A stretch of DNA of 64,000 bases, taken from assembly GCA_024663395.1 (NCBI GenBank), contig JANFAH010000026.1, positions 496,001 through 560,000 of the forward strand, given 5' to 3'. The stretch comes from Pisolithus tinctorius (lineage: Eukaryota > Basidiomycota > Agaricomycetes > Boletales > Pisolithaceae). The translations under genes were made by a program, and so were the position numbers. This document shows, in pieces, positions 1 to 11,026 of the stretch. Below the pieces are notes generated by a model. It ran no database searches and was not told where the DNA came from. It saw nothing but the letters and a program-made list of their open reading frames with translations. How positions within the stretch are numbered: the first letter of the stretch is position 1; every line of letters starts with the position of its first letter.

Positions 1-189
1 CAACAAGTACAGATTTGAATGAGATGATTGAAACCTCACACCTGATAATGATAATGAGTCAGGATCAACATCTGCTAACAATAGACATACCTCAGACAGC
101 AATACTAGGCAGAGTGACAGTGACCCAGGAGAGAAATGAGATCAGCACTAATGAATGAACATAGGTGTTTAGAATCAGCTGGAAGGAAT

Positions 190-330
190 AGTGCTGTAAA
201 ACATACCTTTGTGAGCAGGAAGGAGAGGATCTGGGGTGAAGGGCAAGATGAACTCCTTGAGGTCTTGAACCCCACTAGCAGTGTGGTGGTGCTGGGGTGA
301 CCTCAGTGACACAAAGTCAGCTGCAGCTCT
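190..330 (-). repeat. Inverted copy of the 7,190-7,370 segment, left of GypA
   Basis: Read on the minus strand, this stretch matches the plus strand at about 7,190-7,370: both contain a run translating as ASGVQDLKEF followed by a proline-rich tail. The two copies face away from each other across GypA. The segment is probably the 5' part of a repeated gene family to which gene A also belongs. Positions 1-189 and 331-568 hold only short unrecognised frames; I see no gene in them. Confidence 0.6.
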
Positions 331-573
331 GAGTGAGCAGCACAGAGCCAGCTCAGGTTCAGCCAACATGTCCAAACTTGAAGCATAGAGGCAGTGAGTG
401 GGAAGACGATGATGGGGAGGTGAGAGGATGACAGTCATTTGTAACAAAGCACAGAGCTGCTGGGCACTGTGCAGCTGGAACACAGTCCCATGACTTATGT
501 ATTTTTGCCCTGGGAATTCTCCAGGCTATCACATCCAATGTCACTATCAATATATGTACATAAGCATAATAGG

Positions 574-970
574 TGAAGCAATTAAAGACAAGAGTCTTCT
601 CAGCTATCTCGTCAAACCAGAGAGACTTGGGAGTGGAACCCATTGATTGAGGACAAGCTCAAAATGAACTAGATTAGAGAGTCTGGCTATGACAAATGAT
701 GGGACTTATATACTGCCTTACTGTTTGTACGTACTGCCACGAGAGAATGTTCTGGAAAGAAGTAAACAAAAGAGAGAACTATGCTATTGGACGAACACGA
801 ACATGCGTTAGTAATGAGGCATGGCCTTACTAAGTATCATGTAAGCATAAAGAGTAAGTAAATGGAAAAGTCTGAGATGACTAAGCATCCCTAAAGCGGA
901 ACCCTAACCAGAGGGTGGATATATATAGGCAAGCAGGGACACGGAAGTGAAAAGTCTACTGGTCGTTACA
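574..970 (-). repeat. GypA 3' LTR
   Basis: 397 bp. On the plus strand it begins TGAAGCAATT and ends GTCGTTACA, the same as the LTR at 6631-7027. The TATA box and predicted mRNA start lie on the minus strand. The copy of the mRNA start sequence, complementary to the primer-binding site, is at 666-676. Confidence 0.96.
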
Positions 971-983
971 CTATCCCCTCCTA
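971..983 (-). promoter_or_regulatory. GypA polypurine tract
   Basis: On the minus strand the bases immediately upstream of the 3' LTR read AGGAGGGGATAG. A purine run in this exact place is the primer for plus-strand DNA synthesis in LTR retrotransposons. Confidence 0.75.
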
Positions 984-1109
984 AGGCTTGACTTCCAGGC
1001 AAGACCAAATAGGATGAACAGTAGTAAACGGTTCCAGTACAGGTGTGAACAAGCTGTCAAAGCTTTCTGAGGAAAGGAGAGATAATTTATGGGGTGCCCC
1101 AGGGTGGGA

Positions 1110-4100
1110 TCAATAAAAATCCTTGATCGCTGACTGCGAATTCTTCAAGGTGGAGGCCAGCTCCCAAGTACGATCTTCTTCAGGGTATCCCCTCCAATGC
1201 ACAAGGAATTGGAGAGCTCCTCGTTTCAAATGGGAGTCAACAACATATTCGACCTTGTATTCAACATCTCCTTCATTGGTAACCCTCTGCAGTCCAGGCC
1301 TGTTAACAGGCTGCCCATCAAGAGCACTGAGATAGGGTTTAACCCGTGAGACATTCACAACCAGGTGAATCCTCATCTTGCATGGCAACTTTAACTTAAG
1401 AGTGTTTGGAAGTACCTCTAGAACTTCATATGGTCCAATCCACTTTTTGGAAAGTTTACAGCTCTGCCATTCTTTCAGGGACAGATGGTCTGTAGCTAGC
1501 CAGACCTGAGATCCAATGGAGTAAGAAGGGGCAGACGAGCAGCGTCTATCTGCTTGTTGCTTCTGCCGGGAATGCACTTTGGCAAGGTTCACTTTTACAT
1601 CCTGGAACACCTGGAACCAGGATTTGGCAACTTCCTCTGCTGCTTCTACCTTTGAAGTCGTTGGTTCGATGCCCATCCTAGGTCTATAGGATCGAGTAAC
1701 TTCGAAGGGGCACTTGCCAGTAGAAGATGAAGCAGAATTGTTGTATGCAAATTGAGCCAAAGGCAGCCATTCCTCCCAATGAGCCTGTTGTTGGTTGGCA
1801 TACATCCGTAAATACTGTTGAATCTTGCGGTTCAACCGCTCTGTCTGTCTGTCCATTTGTGGGTGGAAAGCCATAGAGAGTTTCTGCTGCACTCCAAGCA
1901 TTTTAAATAGTTCCCTCATGAAAGAGGAGGCAAACTGTGGGCCTCTGTCTGATATGATAGAGTCCAGAAGTCCATGGTGTTTCCATACATGTGTTAGGTA
2001 AAGTCGGGCTGTGCTAGCAGCTGTTTCTTCCGCAGTGCAGGGAATGAACTCTGCTTCCTTAGAGAACTGGTCAACAACAACTAAGACGTGGGACTTTCCA
2101 GAAGACCCCTTGACCCCAAGGTCCATAAAGTTGGTCATTAACTCTCTCCAAGGCCCATCAGGGATAGGTAAAGGTTTGAGTTCTCCTGCAGGGGGCCTAT
2201 TTCCAGACTTGCTGGCTTGGCATGTTTGGCAATGCTTCACATATTCTTCTACATTGGGTTTCAAGGTAGACCACATGAACCAGTGTGTGATCAACTCCTG
2301 AGTTCCTTTTATTCCTCAATGTTCCACTAGGGGAGAGTCATGTAAAGCATTAAGCAGCTTCCTTCTGAGTGCACTAGGCACCCAGACCTTTTCTCCATTG
2401 TAATGAAGACCGCCTTGGAGCTTGCATCCAGCTGGAACTCCTTCGGCTTCAGCAGATTCAATCTGCAGATCTTCCATAAAGGGGTTTTCTAGTTTTACCA
2501 AGCGAACTTGACTCGGATTTATAAATAGGGATTCCTCTGACTTTGCACTTTCCTTTCCTTCTACGAAGTCCTCTCATCTCGACAGGGCATCTGGCCTTCC
2601 CATCGTGACTCTGGGCTTGTGAACTATAACACAGTTAAAGCAACTAAAGTACTGCACCCATCGCGCCTGGTGTGGTTGAAGCTTCTGCACGGTCATAAAC
2701 CACTTGAGGTTGTGATGATCCATCCAGATTTCAAACTGGTATGGAGTAGCCTTGAGGTAATGATGCCACTGTTCAAGTGCATGGATAATTGCCAGCATTT
2801 CTTTGTCATGAACTGTGTAGTTAAGTTCAGCCCCAGATAGAGAGTGACTAGAGTAGGCGATGGGTCTCCAGAGACCATCATCGCATTCGACCAAGAGCAC
2901 TGCTCTGGTGGCATAGTCTGAGGCATCCATTTCTAACCGAAACCTTCAGTCCTGATCAGGGAACATAAGAATAGGTGCAGTAGTGAAGGCTTCGTTCAGC
3001 ATGTCAAACACCATCTGACATCTGTCATCCCAAATGAATGGAAGATCTTTCTTCGTGAGGTTGTTTAGGGGTTTCGTGATCTGTGTGAAGTCCTTAATGA
3101 ATCACCAGTAGAAATTCACTAGGCCAAGAAAGCTGCAAACTCCATGAACATTGGTAGGTATGGGCCAATCCTGCACAGCAGAAATTTTGTCAGGGTCCAT
3201 ACATACTCTGTTAATGCCAACTATCATTCCTAAAAAGTCCACCTCTTGCTGTCCAAAGATACACTTCTGTGGTTTGACAAACAAGTCATTTATCTTCAGC
3301 CTTCTAAGCACTTCCAGCACAATCCTGTTGTGTTCCTCCTGATTGTCCATCTTCGTAAATATCATTAGGTCATCGATGTAGATGACGAGCACATCTTCCA
3401 TATCACCAAAGATATTGTTCATCATGTTCTGGAACATGGCAGGTGAATTACAAAGCCCGAAGAACATAACTAGTGGCTCGAAAGCACCATGATGGCATAT
3501 GAAAGCAGCTTTCCACTCGTCTCCTTCTTTGATCCTAATGTTGTTGTAACCCCAGTGAAGATCCATCTTTGTGAAGAGTTTGCAACCTTTCAGCTTGTCT
3601 ACAAGCTGAGATATTAAAGGGAGAGGATACGAATTCTTGACAGTATGCTTGTTTAAATAATGATAGTCCTGGACCATTCACTTCTTTCTGTCCTTTTTAG
3701 GGACAAAGAACACCAGGGAGGTTTGCGGCAATTTACTAGGCCATATATAACCCTTCTTGAGCTGACCATCCACGAAGTCACTGACTTCTTTTTGCTCATC
3801 AGGGGAGAGAGGGATCAACCTTCCCTTCTTTGGTACAAATGACTCCTTTAGTTCTATTGCATGGTCCCAAGGCTTCCTGAGTGGCATGTGCTCGGATTCC
3901 TTTTCAGAGAAGACCGATAAATATTCGTGATATGCCTTTGGAACGAGTTCCTCAGGGGTTTTATCTGCTTTTGGTTTGTCCATTCCTAGATTTCGAATCC
4001 AGGTTATGTAAGAGTCCATGGCCTCTCTTTCAAGCTTCTCAACCTTGTGTACAAACAAGGTTTTAGGGGCCAACTGTTGGCATCTAGCCGGGCACCTTCC

Positions 4101-4871
4101 CATTTTGACCTCACCGGTTTTCCAATCTATCAGCGGGTTGTGCTGATGCAACCAGGTATGTCCCAGGATCATGGTACTACCTCCTAGATTGGTAATCTCG
4201 GCAAGAAGTTCCTCATGATGGTCAAGGTATGAGACTCGAAGGTGAGCCTGATGCGTAATCCTTCCAGCGGAATTAGGCAAACCATCAACATTAAATACAT
4301 CAACTGCTCTTGGCAGTGCTACCTTTGGAATCCGGTTCCTTTCTACAAAGTCCTTATCTATAAATACTCCGGTAGTGCCACTATTGAGTAATGCATTAAC
4401 CTTGAACGCCAAACCGGCATTCGTCTACACAACCAAAGGGACTTGCACAGAATCTTTTAGGTTCAGCATGCATCGGGTTTCAGACCATACAGAGGTCTTT
4501 GCACTACTACCCTCGAGATCTGGGAGATCAAAAGAAACATTTTTTTGTTTTTTATTGCAAGCAGAATTAAGCAGGCTTGGTTTTACATCTGGCCCCGCAC
4601 CCTTTCGGGACTCCACTTCAGATGATGTAAAAGTAAGAGAAGGAGAAATGGATTCTGAACCATTAAATAACTCCTGTGGTTCTTCAACATTAAGAAGAGA
4701 GAAACAATTGAAGGAAACTACTGGTACACTATTTTTGGGTTTTATATTTTCGATTTTTGTATTTTCTTTCGTATTTTTAAGTCCATAAGTAGAATGAAAT
4801 CTGTAAAAAGAAGAAGAAGAAACAGGAACAAATGTCTGCATACGAGAAGAGTCTGCAGGACCTGATTTCAC
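1110..4871 (-). pseudogene. GypA pol: protease, RT, RNase H, integrase, chromodomain
   Basis: The pol frame opens at 4871, in the -1 frame relative to gag. In order it holds a linker (4871-4425); an aspartic protease in which the expected DSG/DTG is NSG because codon 4385-4383 is AAT (about 4412-3900); a reverse transcriptase with an intact YIDD (3677-3102); RNase H with the TDASDYA-type start (about 2940-2574); and an integrase with the DRGPQF block and the downstream Glu in a QTERLNR block (2294-1110), ending in a chromodomain with an LVHWRGYPEEDRTWE-like core. Stops interrupt it near 4422, 3675, 3099, 2571 and 2313; most are TGA at a position where the family has Arg. With the protease Asp lost and the frame cut, the polyprotein cannot be functional. 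Confidence 0.93.
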
Positions 4872-5863
4872 TGCAGCTCCGATTCTTTTAACTGGTTGAT
4901 GTGAGCCATGATTTGCTCGAAGCTCATCCCCTCCATTGCCTTCTGGCAGGGATTGGGTCCAGTATCAGTACTTACAGCCCTGATGGGGCATCCTTGTGGT
5001 TGTGCCTGTTTAGGGCACTCGCTTCTGTAATGGCCCTTAAGGCTGCATCTGAAGCACATGATGTGGGACTTGTCCTTAGGGGGTCCCTTCCCCTTTCCCT
5101 GCCATGGAGTGGCACCTATATCCATGGGAGTGCCAGCTCCGGGTTGCGTACCTGTGGCTGAGAAGCCATGAGGTTGGTTCTGAGGCCATACCCTTGAGGA
5201 GGAGGCTGTCATGTAGCAGTGGTTTTCAAAATTACTGGCCACCAACCAGAGCTCAGTTATGTGCTCCTTGTATGTATCTTTTCTCTTTCCCAAATGGTGC
5301 ATGAGCCGAAGCACCTCAGGGTTAATTGCCTGTTCGAGGCACAGGATAGCCAGGTCATCAGAAGCGCTTGCCATAAGCTTCCAACTGTTGAATTCCACCA
5401 AAAAGGCATCCATCTGAGACTGTCCCTGCCTCGCCTTTTGCTTCTTCTTCTGGGCCCAATCCCCATTGTTCATGGGCCAGAAGCGAGAGTTGAGGTCTGC
5501 CACCACCTCATCAATGGTAGGCCAATTCCCATTTGCCAGGTGGAAGTCCAACTTGGCATGTGCATAGTTGCCAGCTATCGGACCGGTCATCTGGGTCCAG
5601 AAAGCCATGCAATCCTGACTTGTATAGCAGTGGACTGCTGCTTTGCAGTAGGCTCTCATTCTGATTGCCCACTCCTCATATTTTGCCATGGAACCATTGA
5701 AAGTTCCAGGCTCTGCGACACCTCTCTTGGTAGGGTCGAAGTTGGTCGTTTGTGCCACCGCTGGCACTGGCATATACTGCTGCATCGCTTGAGCCATTGC
5801 TGCCACCATGGCTTGCACCATTGCATAATCAATGGCAGGTGGCTGTGGCTGGATGGGGTCCAT
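4868..5863 (-). CDS. GypA gag (capsid-nucleocapsid)
   Basis: 331 codons, open throughout. The N-terminus is rich in Pro, Gln, Ala and Met; a retrotransposon gag domain follows in the middle, and near the C-terminus there is one CCHC zinc knuckle (C-X2-C-X4-H-X4-C, core CFRCSLKGHYRSEC). Gag packages the element RNA into virus-like particles. The frame ends in TGA at 4870-4868, and the pol frame overlaps it by 4 nt in the -1 frame. The leader between gag and the 5' LTR (5864-6630) has no convincing gene. Gag is the only GypA frame that is still intact. Confidence 0.88.
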   Translation of the reverse strand: MDPIQPQPPAIDYAMVQAMVAAMAQAMQQYMPVPAVAQTTNFDPTKRGVAEPGTFNGSMAKYEEWAIRMRAYCKAAVHCYTSQDCMAFWTQMTGPIAGNYAHAKLDFHLANGNWPTIDEVVADLNSRFWPMNNGDWAQKKKQKARQGQSQMDAFLVEFNSWKLMASASDDLAILCLEQAINPEVLRLMHHLGKRKDTYKEHITELWLVASNFENHCYMTASSSRVWPQNQPHGFSATGTQPGAGTPMDIGATPWQGKGKGPPKDKSHIMCFRCSLKGHYRSECPKQAQPQGCPIRAVSTDTGPNPCQKAMEGMSFEQIMAHINQLKESELQ

Positions 5864-6616
5864 TTCTGCTGGTCAGTGGGACCGGTTTGCAAAGGGGGCA
5901 GCAGATGGCATGTCTGTTCCGGAGATTGTAGGGAGTATTAAAAATGAACCCAAGTTTGTTTGGGTCGGGGGAGGGCGAGGGCAAAGGATAAATGAGTTCC
6001 AGAGTTACCTCACAGAAGAGCTCGAGAGGGGGTAAGGGGAGCGGGGTGAGTGGGGAAAGTGAGCACGAGAGGTGCAGAGTAGAAAGTTCTCTTTTATAGG
6101 GGAGAAACCTAAGAGGGAGACAGAGCTCAACCTCTTCCTTCTTGACGGCGGGAATGGTGGTAAAGTAAAAGTAAAGTAGGCGTGCTACTCGCCAATGATG
6201 TTCAGAACTGCTAAACACGTAACTCATTCGCTGTCACGCACCTGATCAATCTCCTAGAAATAGGGAGAGACCAGCCTGGCACACTATGCAAACTACGGTG
6301 GGTATAAGAATGTCGACTATGGGTCTACCTCCGCTGCCATGTGGGAACTATGACTATATATGGCTCAGCCACTCTGGACCTTGCGGGCCCTCTTGATCAA
6401 GTGTCACCCTGTGTTCACTGAGCTTGACCTCGGGATGGTGTATATATGTAGAGTAAAAACTCCCTAAGATGTTTGCCCAACTGGCTCCGTCACTTGGGCA
6501 CTCTCAGTCACACTGATGGAGGCGAAGAAGAAAGGCTACTGGGCAAACTGCCCACTACGACTATCGTACTGCCATTAACCCTCGGCGCCAGGTATGAGGT
6601 GATAGGGGAGAAGTAG

Positions 6617-6627
6617 TAATCTAGTTC
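6617..6627 (-). promoter_or_regulatory. GypA primer-binding site of the self-priming type
   Basis: On the minus strand, three bases after the 5' LTR, the sequence reads GAACTAGATTA. Its 11-nt complement TAATCTAGTTC occurs inside each LTR (6733-6723 and 676-666), starting about 29 nt downstream of a TATATAAG box (6769-6762). No TGG, the usual start of a tRNA-complementary site, is present. See the finding on self-priming. Confidence 0.75.
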
Positions 6628-6630
6628 GAG

Positions 6631-7027
6631 TGAAGCAATTAAAGACGAGAGTCTTCTCAGCTATCACGTCAAACCAGAGAGACTTGGGAGTGGAACCCAT
6701 TGATTGAGGACAAGCTCAAAATGAACTAGATTAGAGAGTCTGGCTACGACAAACGATGGGACTTATATACTGCCTTACTGTTTGTACATACTGCCATGAG
6801 AGAATGTTCTGGAAAGAAGTAAACAAAAGAGAGAACTACGCTATTGGACGAACGCGAACATGCATTAGTAACGAGGCATGGCCTTACTAAGTATCATGTA
6901 AGTGTAAAGAGTAAGTAAATGGAAAAGTCTGAGATGACTAAGCATCCCTAAAGCGGAACCCTAACCAGAGGGTGGATATATATAGGCAAGCAGGGACACG
7001 GAAGTGAAAAGTCTACTGGTCGTTACA
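6631..7027 (-). repeat. GypA 5' LTR
   Basis: 397 bp, same length as the LTR at 574-970 and with 12 substitutions. It contains a TATATAAG box on the minus strand at 6769-6762. The 5-bp duplication ATAGG follows at 7028-7032. Confidence 0.96.
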
Positions 7028-7402
7028 ATAGGTAAATCCCTACAAACAAACAAATACTTATGATTTTCTGACCACAACTACTCTTCATCCTACTACCCTT
7101 GCCTTCCTCACTTCATCACTCAGTGCCTCTGCCCTCAAGGTCTCAAGTCCCTCCCCACCACACACATCTTCTCCCATTGGGTTCAAGTTGGCTTTGTGCT
7201 GCTCATTTTGACCTGAAGTTGACTTCGTGTCACTTTAGGTTGCACTCTGTTGACTTTGCATCACTGAGGTTGCCCCAGCACCACTGCCCTGCTAGTGGGG
7301 TTCAAGACCTCAAGGAGTTTGTCTTGCCCTCTACCCCAGATCCTCTCCCACCATCATCCTTCCATTACTTTCTTGTATAAGGTGTGTGTTCTATACATGC
7401 TA

Positions 7403-7642
7403 TTCACCCCATCATTCACCCCATCATTCACCCCACTGTTCACCCCATCATTCACCCTGTTGTTCACTTTGTTGTTCACCCCACTGTTCACTTCATTGTT
7501 CACCCTGCTGTTCACCCCATTGTTCACCCCATTGTTCACTTCATTGTTCACCCTGCTGTTCACCCCATTGTTCACCCTGTCATTCACCCCATTGTTCACT
7601 TCATCATTCACCCCACTGTTCACCCCATTGTTCACCCTGCCA
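7403..7642. repeat. 12-bp minisatellite, 20 units
   Basis: Twenty consecutive units of exactly 12 bp with consensus TTCACCCCATTG; the variable part is mostly CCCATTG, CTTCATTG, CCCTGCTG or CCCATCA. There are no insertions or deletions in the whole array, so all six frames stay periodic (4-aa repeats). The order of variant units is itself partly repeated. Two more units lie apart at about 7717-7742. The array sits just upstream of the first recognisable exon of gene A. The stretch 7033-7402 contains the inverted-repeat segment and no other feature I can support. Confidence 0.95.
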
Positions 7643-7868
7643 TTCTTCCTGGATCCTCTTCCACCACTGTCATGTTCTTATTTTCTTTCATAAAAGGTGC
7701 ATGTCAATTACATGCCATTCACCCCATTGTTCACCCTGCCCTTTATCCTGGACCCTCTCCTGCCACCAACATTCATTTGCTTTCTTTCACAAAGGTGAGT
7801 ATTTAATTACATGCCTTTCACCCTGTCACCAACTAATCTACACATGATCTGTCTGTTATTCCTTGCAG

Positions 7869-10016
7869 CCAATTCCACCACAAGTGAAAATGTCCTGGGG
7901 GACTGCACTTACCCACTTCAAAGTGTTCACCTGGCCTGGCAATGGTATGTTCCTCTACTTTTGTGTTTTCCTGGAGCTTACTTACCATCCACAGCTAACA
8001 TTACATCACTGGATGTACATGTGGTTGCATGTAAGGACCACTGGGTGATCACATCACCCAATGTGGACTTCATTCTGGAGCTGTACATTTTTGAAGAAGT
8101 CAATCTTTGTCCACATGCCGACAGTCAGTTCATCCTTGTTGATTGCTTCCAATGGCCTCAAACATATGAAAAAAACTATGAATATGCTGTTTGCATACCT
8201 TGAAAAAATATGGTCCCTACTCTCAATATTGCTTGGTTCACTCTGACATCCATGGATTTCATCCTTCCACTTGGCTCTGTGTATCCAGTGGGAATGCTTG
8301 AAGAAGCAAAGGTCAGGGCCTTTGAAGAGCTACTTCAGCAACTGTGCAGCTGCTACCACCCCCTCCACAATCGACCTGTGGGTTGAGACCTTATGACCCA
8401 ATTAGTGTGGTTGGTTCAACACAAGGTTTTGCACTTGCAGCATCACCCCCTTTTATTCTGAGACCTCATCATTTTTGTTGCCCAGCTTCAGCACAAGCTG
8501 CTTGACATTTATGCTTTGCTTGAATACATTGAGATCCTCTACCCACTTCTTTCATCTCCCCACTCAAAACCTGTATGCACAAACCCCACCTGGATGGGGT
8601 GCTTCACAAAGGATACTGCCACTTGCAAAGCACTGTATTTTGCTGGGGTGCCAGTCTGGCTCATGTGTACCAAGGCATACATCTCCCCTGACATGAATAT
8701 CAAGGAGCCTGTGAGATTGACATGCCCTGAAGACATAGTGAAAGCTATGTATTTGGAGAAGGGGGTAGCTAAGCCATTCCCATTGATCTACTGTGGTCCT
8801 GGCAGTCTCCTGCACCACATTCACACTCACAGGGACTATGAGGGTACATTTGCAGAGCAACCAGAGCCCCTGCAAGAATCATTTGCCACATCCTCATCAA
8901 ACCCATCTTCAAGCACTGGGAAGCAATCAATGAAAAAGCAAACAAGGGCTGCCAGGGAACAAGTGACTGCAGGCCCCTCCAGAGGTATGTACCCTAATTT
9001 TCTGTCTGCTCATTCCTGACCAACTTGTGGCTTCACACCCCAAACAATCAGGTGGTGGGGACTTGGCAAGGTGGTAAGAGCCTGATCTTCCAGAAATTCC
9101 CAAGCCCCACAGTCTGTTTGCATTGGCTTGGAGGAAAGCTTCAAAGGATATGTCCAGAGTCAAGTCAGGCATTGTGGACCCTGGTTATTGCATTCCAAAG
9201 CCCACACTGTTGGTCAATGTGACCACCCCTGAACAAAAGAAGATGTACATGTTGAATTGGCTCTCTGCTTGTCTGGCTTGGATGAATCGAGTTGACATTT
9301 GGTCTCTGCAGAAGAACCCTTCCCCTCAGATGTGGAGGGACTTCCTCAATGGTACTGACACAGAGCACTTGCCCTCTGGCACCCAGATTGCATCCATGAA
9401 GTTGGTTGTTTGGGCAATTTTGGGGGACATCATTCAAGTGGCTCATGATGATCCTGTTCATACTTCAGAAGAGATTGAGTGGAGGGGAATGCAGGTTAGT
9501 ATTTCATCCTATTTAGATCTGTTCATCATACTTATCTTGTGCAGGTCTGGGCTTTGAGCCTTTCAGACCCACCCCTTCATTTCACACATTCCCTTCTATG
9601 GGAACTCTACAAACTCAACTTCTGCTATGAACTTCTTGCACTCAATCAGGCCCTTGTCCTGCAGCTTTGGCCTGATAGCCTAGATAAGTATATGCACCAA
9701 TCACTTCTTTGGTCTATCTTCCCTGGTGGATCTGGTCTTTCAAGTTGGTCAGTGCCTCTTCCTTGGGAGCCACATGATTTGGGGTTGACTGCTAGTGAGA
9801 TGGAGGTGGCATTGCTGTATCTGAACAAGTTCTGTCAGTTGCTATCTGCATGGCCAGGAGTGCCCTTTCATTTGAAGTCCCCAATCAAGCTGGATGGCTC
9901 TGGCAACCAAGCAGCATACAAAGCCTTCATCCTGGCTTGCAAATTCTACATCCAAACTGCATTTGATTATCTTGGGCATCAACCATCCCTCCCCTGCATT
10001 TCTACCTTTGTCTGAC
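7869..10016 (+). pseudogene. Gene A: decayed multi-exon repetitive gene of unknown function
   Basis: One reading frame can be followed across at least four exons: from about 7869 to 7944, 7995-8984, 9052-9494 and 9545-10016. The introns at 7945-7994 (50 bp), 8985-9051 (67 bp) and 9495-9544 (50 bp) begin GT, end AG and keep the frame. In-frame stops at 8201-8203, 8384-8386, 8459-8461 (all TGA) and 9075-9077 (TAA) break it. I recognise no domain. The middle exon has a conserved-looking run ending in AGVPVWLMCTKAYI followed by a Ser/Pro/Lys-rich linker. From memory only, similar proteins are abundant multi-copy hypothetical proteins in Agaricomycetes. The position directly upstream of the KDZ transposase on the same strand would fit an accessory gene of that transposon, but this is inference. 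Confidence 0.6.
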
Positions 10017-11026
10017 ATCCTCCACTGCATATACTTTTTTTTTTCTGTCCAAATTTGTTTAGTATGAGTATGTACCATGTCGTAAAGCAGGCTGAATCAA
10101 TTCAATGATTCGGAATGTTGCCTGTGACTGAACCTTAATCTCACACTTTGTGCTCACTGCTTTTTTTTTTGTTGAAAGCAACATGTTATTCACTGACACT
10201 CCCACTGCCAGGCAAGGAATGTCCCATCCCCCTTCACTGCTATTGATGCTTTATCTGCATCAAGGTCTGCACCATTTAATTCTTTGAGACTTGTTCTGCT
10301 CAGTATGTATGACATCTTGATGATGGGGTTCCTGCTCACTGTGATGTTGATAGCAACTTTTTTTTTTAACTGCTCAAGGCTTGTGCTCTGGTAAGTAGGA
10401 TCCTACTTGGCTGTATGTGGTGATCTGATGAATTTTCTGTGTAGTTTTTCCCTTCCAGAGGTTTGTCATCTGGTCAAAATCCCCTTGGACTGACACCCCC
10501 TGCTGACTTTGTGTTGTGCTTTCCACCACCTGTTGACTTTGAGTCCCAGGTGTACTGCCATTGGCTTTGTGTCATGGTTTCCAGAACAATCTGAGATGGC
10601 TGTTTGCCATCCAAAGCCTCAGAGGCATCACAATGCTTTGCCTTCTATGAGTACTTCTAATATTGTGAGTTTTCCCTGTCTTCAAGCCTCATGTTGTGCT
10701 CATCATTTCTCTACAGGCCTCCTCTGCTTCATCTGTCCAAGCTGGTCTGGTACCCAGTGTACTCACTGACCATCCTTCATCTTTGTCTGGTAATGAGCCA
10801 TCGCTTTGTACTTCTGGCCCTTTGGTGTGTGCAATTTCACTATGGTATTCTTCATATCATCTTAGCTCCCCTACAGGTCTTATCAATGTCATCTGCCTCA
10901 ACCAACTGGCTGCCCAATGTAGCCACTCCATCATCAAACAACCAAGTGTCACTTGGTATACCTGCCCCTTCAGTATGTTCTGATCTTATGTCTAAGAGGT
11001 TATATGTGTTTATTTTTGGGTAGAAT
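10017..11026 (+). other. Decayed region between gene A and the KDZ transposase
   Basis: No frame longer than about 110 codons. T-runs and splice-like TCTACAGG and CCTACAGG sites on the plus strand suggest an untranslated or much decayed 5' part of the KDZ gene, but I cannot follow a continuous protein here. Confidence 0.35.

Larger units (their letters stand above)
574..7027 (-). mobile_element. GypA: complete but decayed Ty3/gypsy chromovirus
   Basis: LTR retrotransposon of 6,454 bp with 397-bp LTRs at both ends and a 5-bp target duplication ATAGG (569-573 and 7028-7032). Read on the minus strand the order is 5' LTR, primer-binding site, gag, protease, reverse transcriptase, RNase H, integrase with C-terminal chromodomain, polypurine tract, 3' LTR. 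This is the Ty3/gypsy order, and the chromodomain places it with the chromoviruses. The coding region is broken by several in-frame stops, mostly TGA where an arginine CGA would fit, so the copy should not be autonomous. The 12 differences between the two LTRs are almost all at CpG sites. Confidence 0.96.

Noticed and set aside
5219..5941. 240-codon plus-strand frame opposite GypA gag
   Set aside because: Antisense shadow of gag; no recognisable motif.
7354..7806. Several overlapping frames in the 12-bp array (Ser/Pro/His, Phe/Thr/Pro or Asn/Val/Gly repeats)
   Set aside because: By-product of the 12-bp period in all frames; no unique protein sequence.
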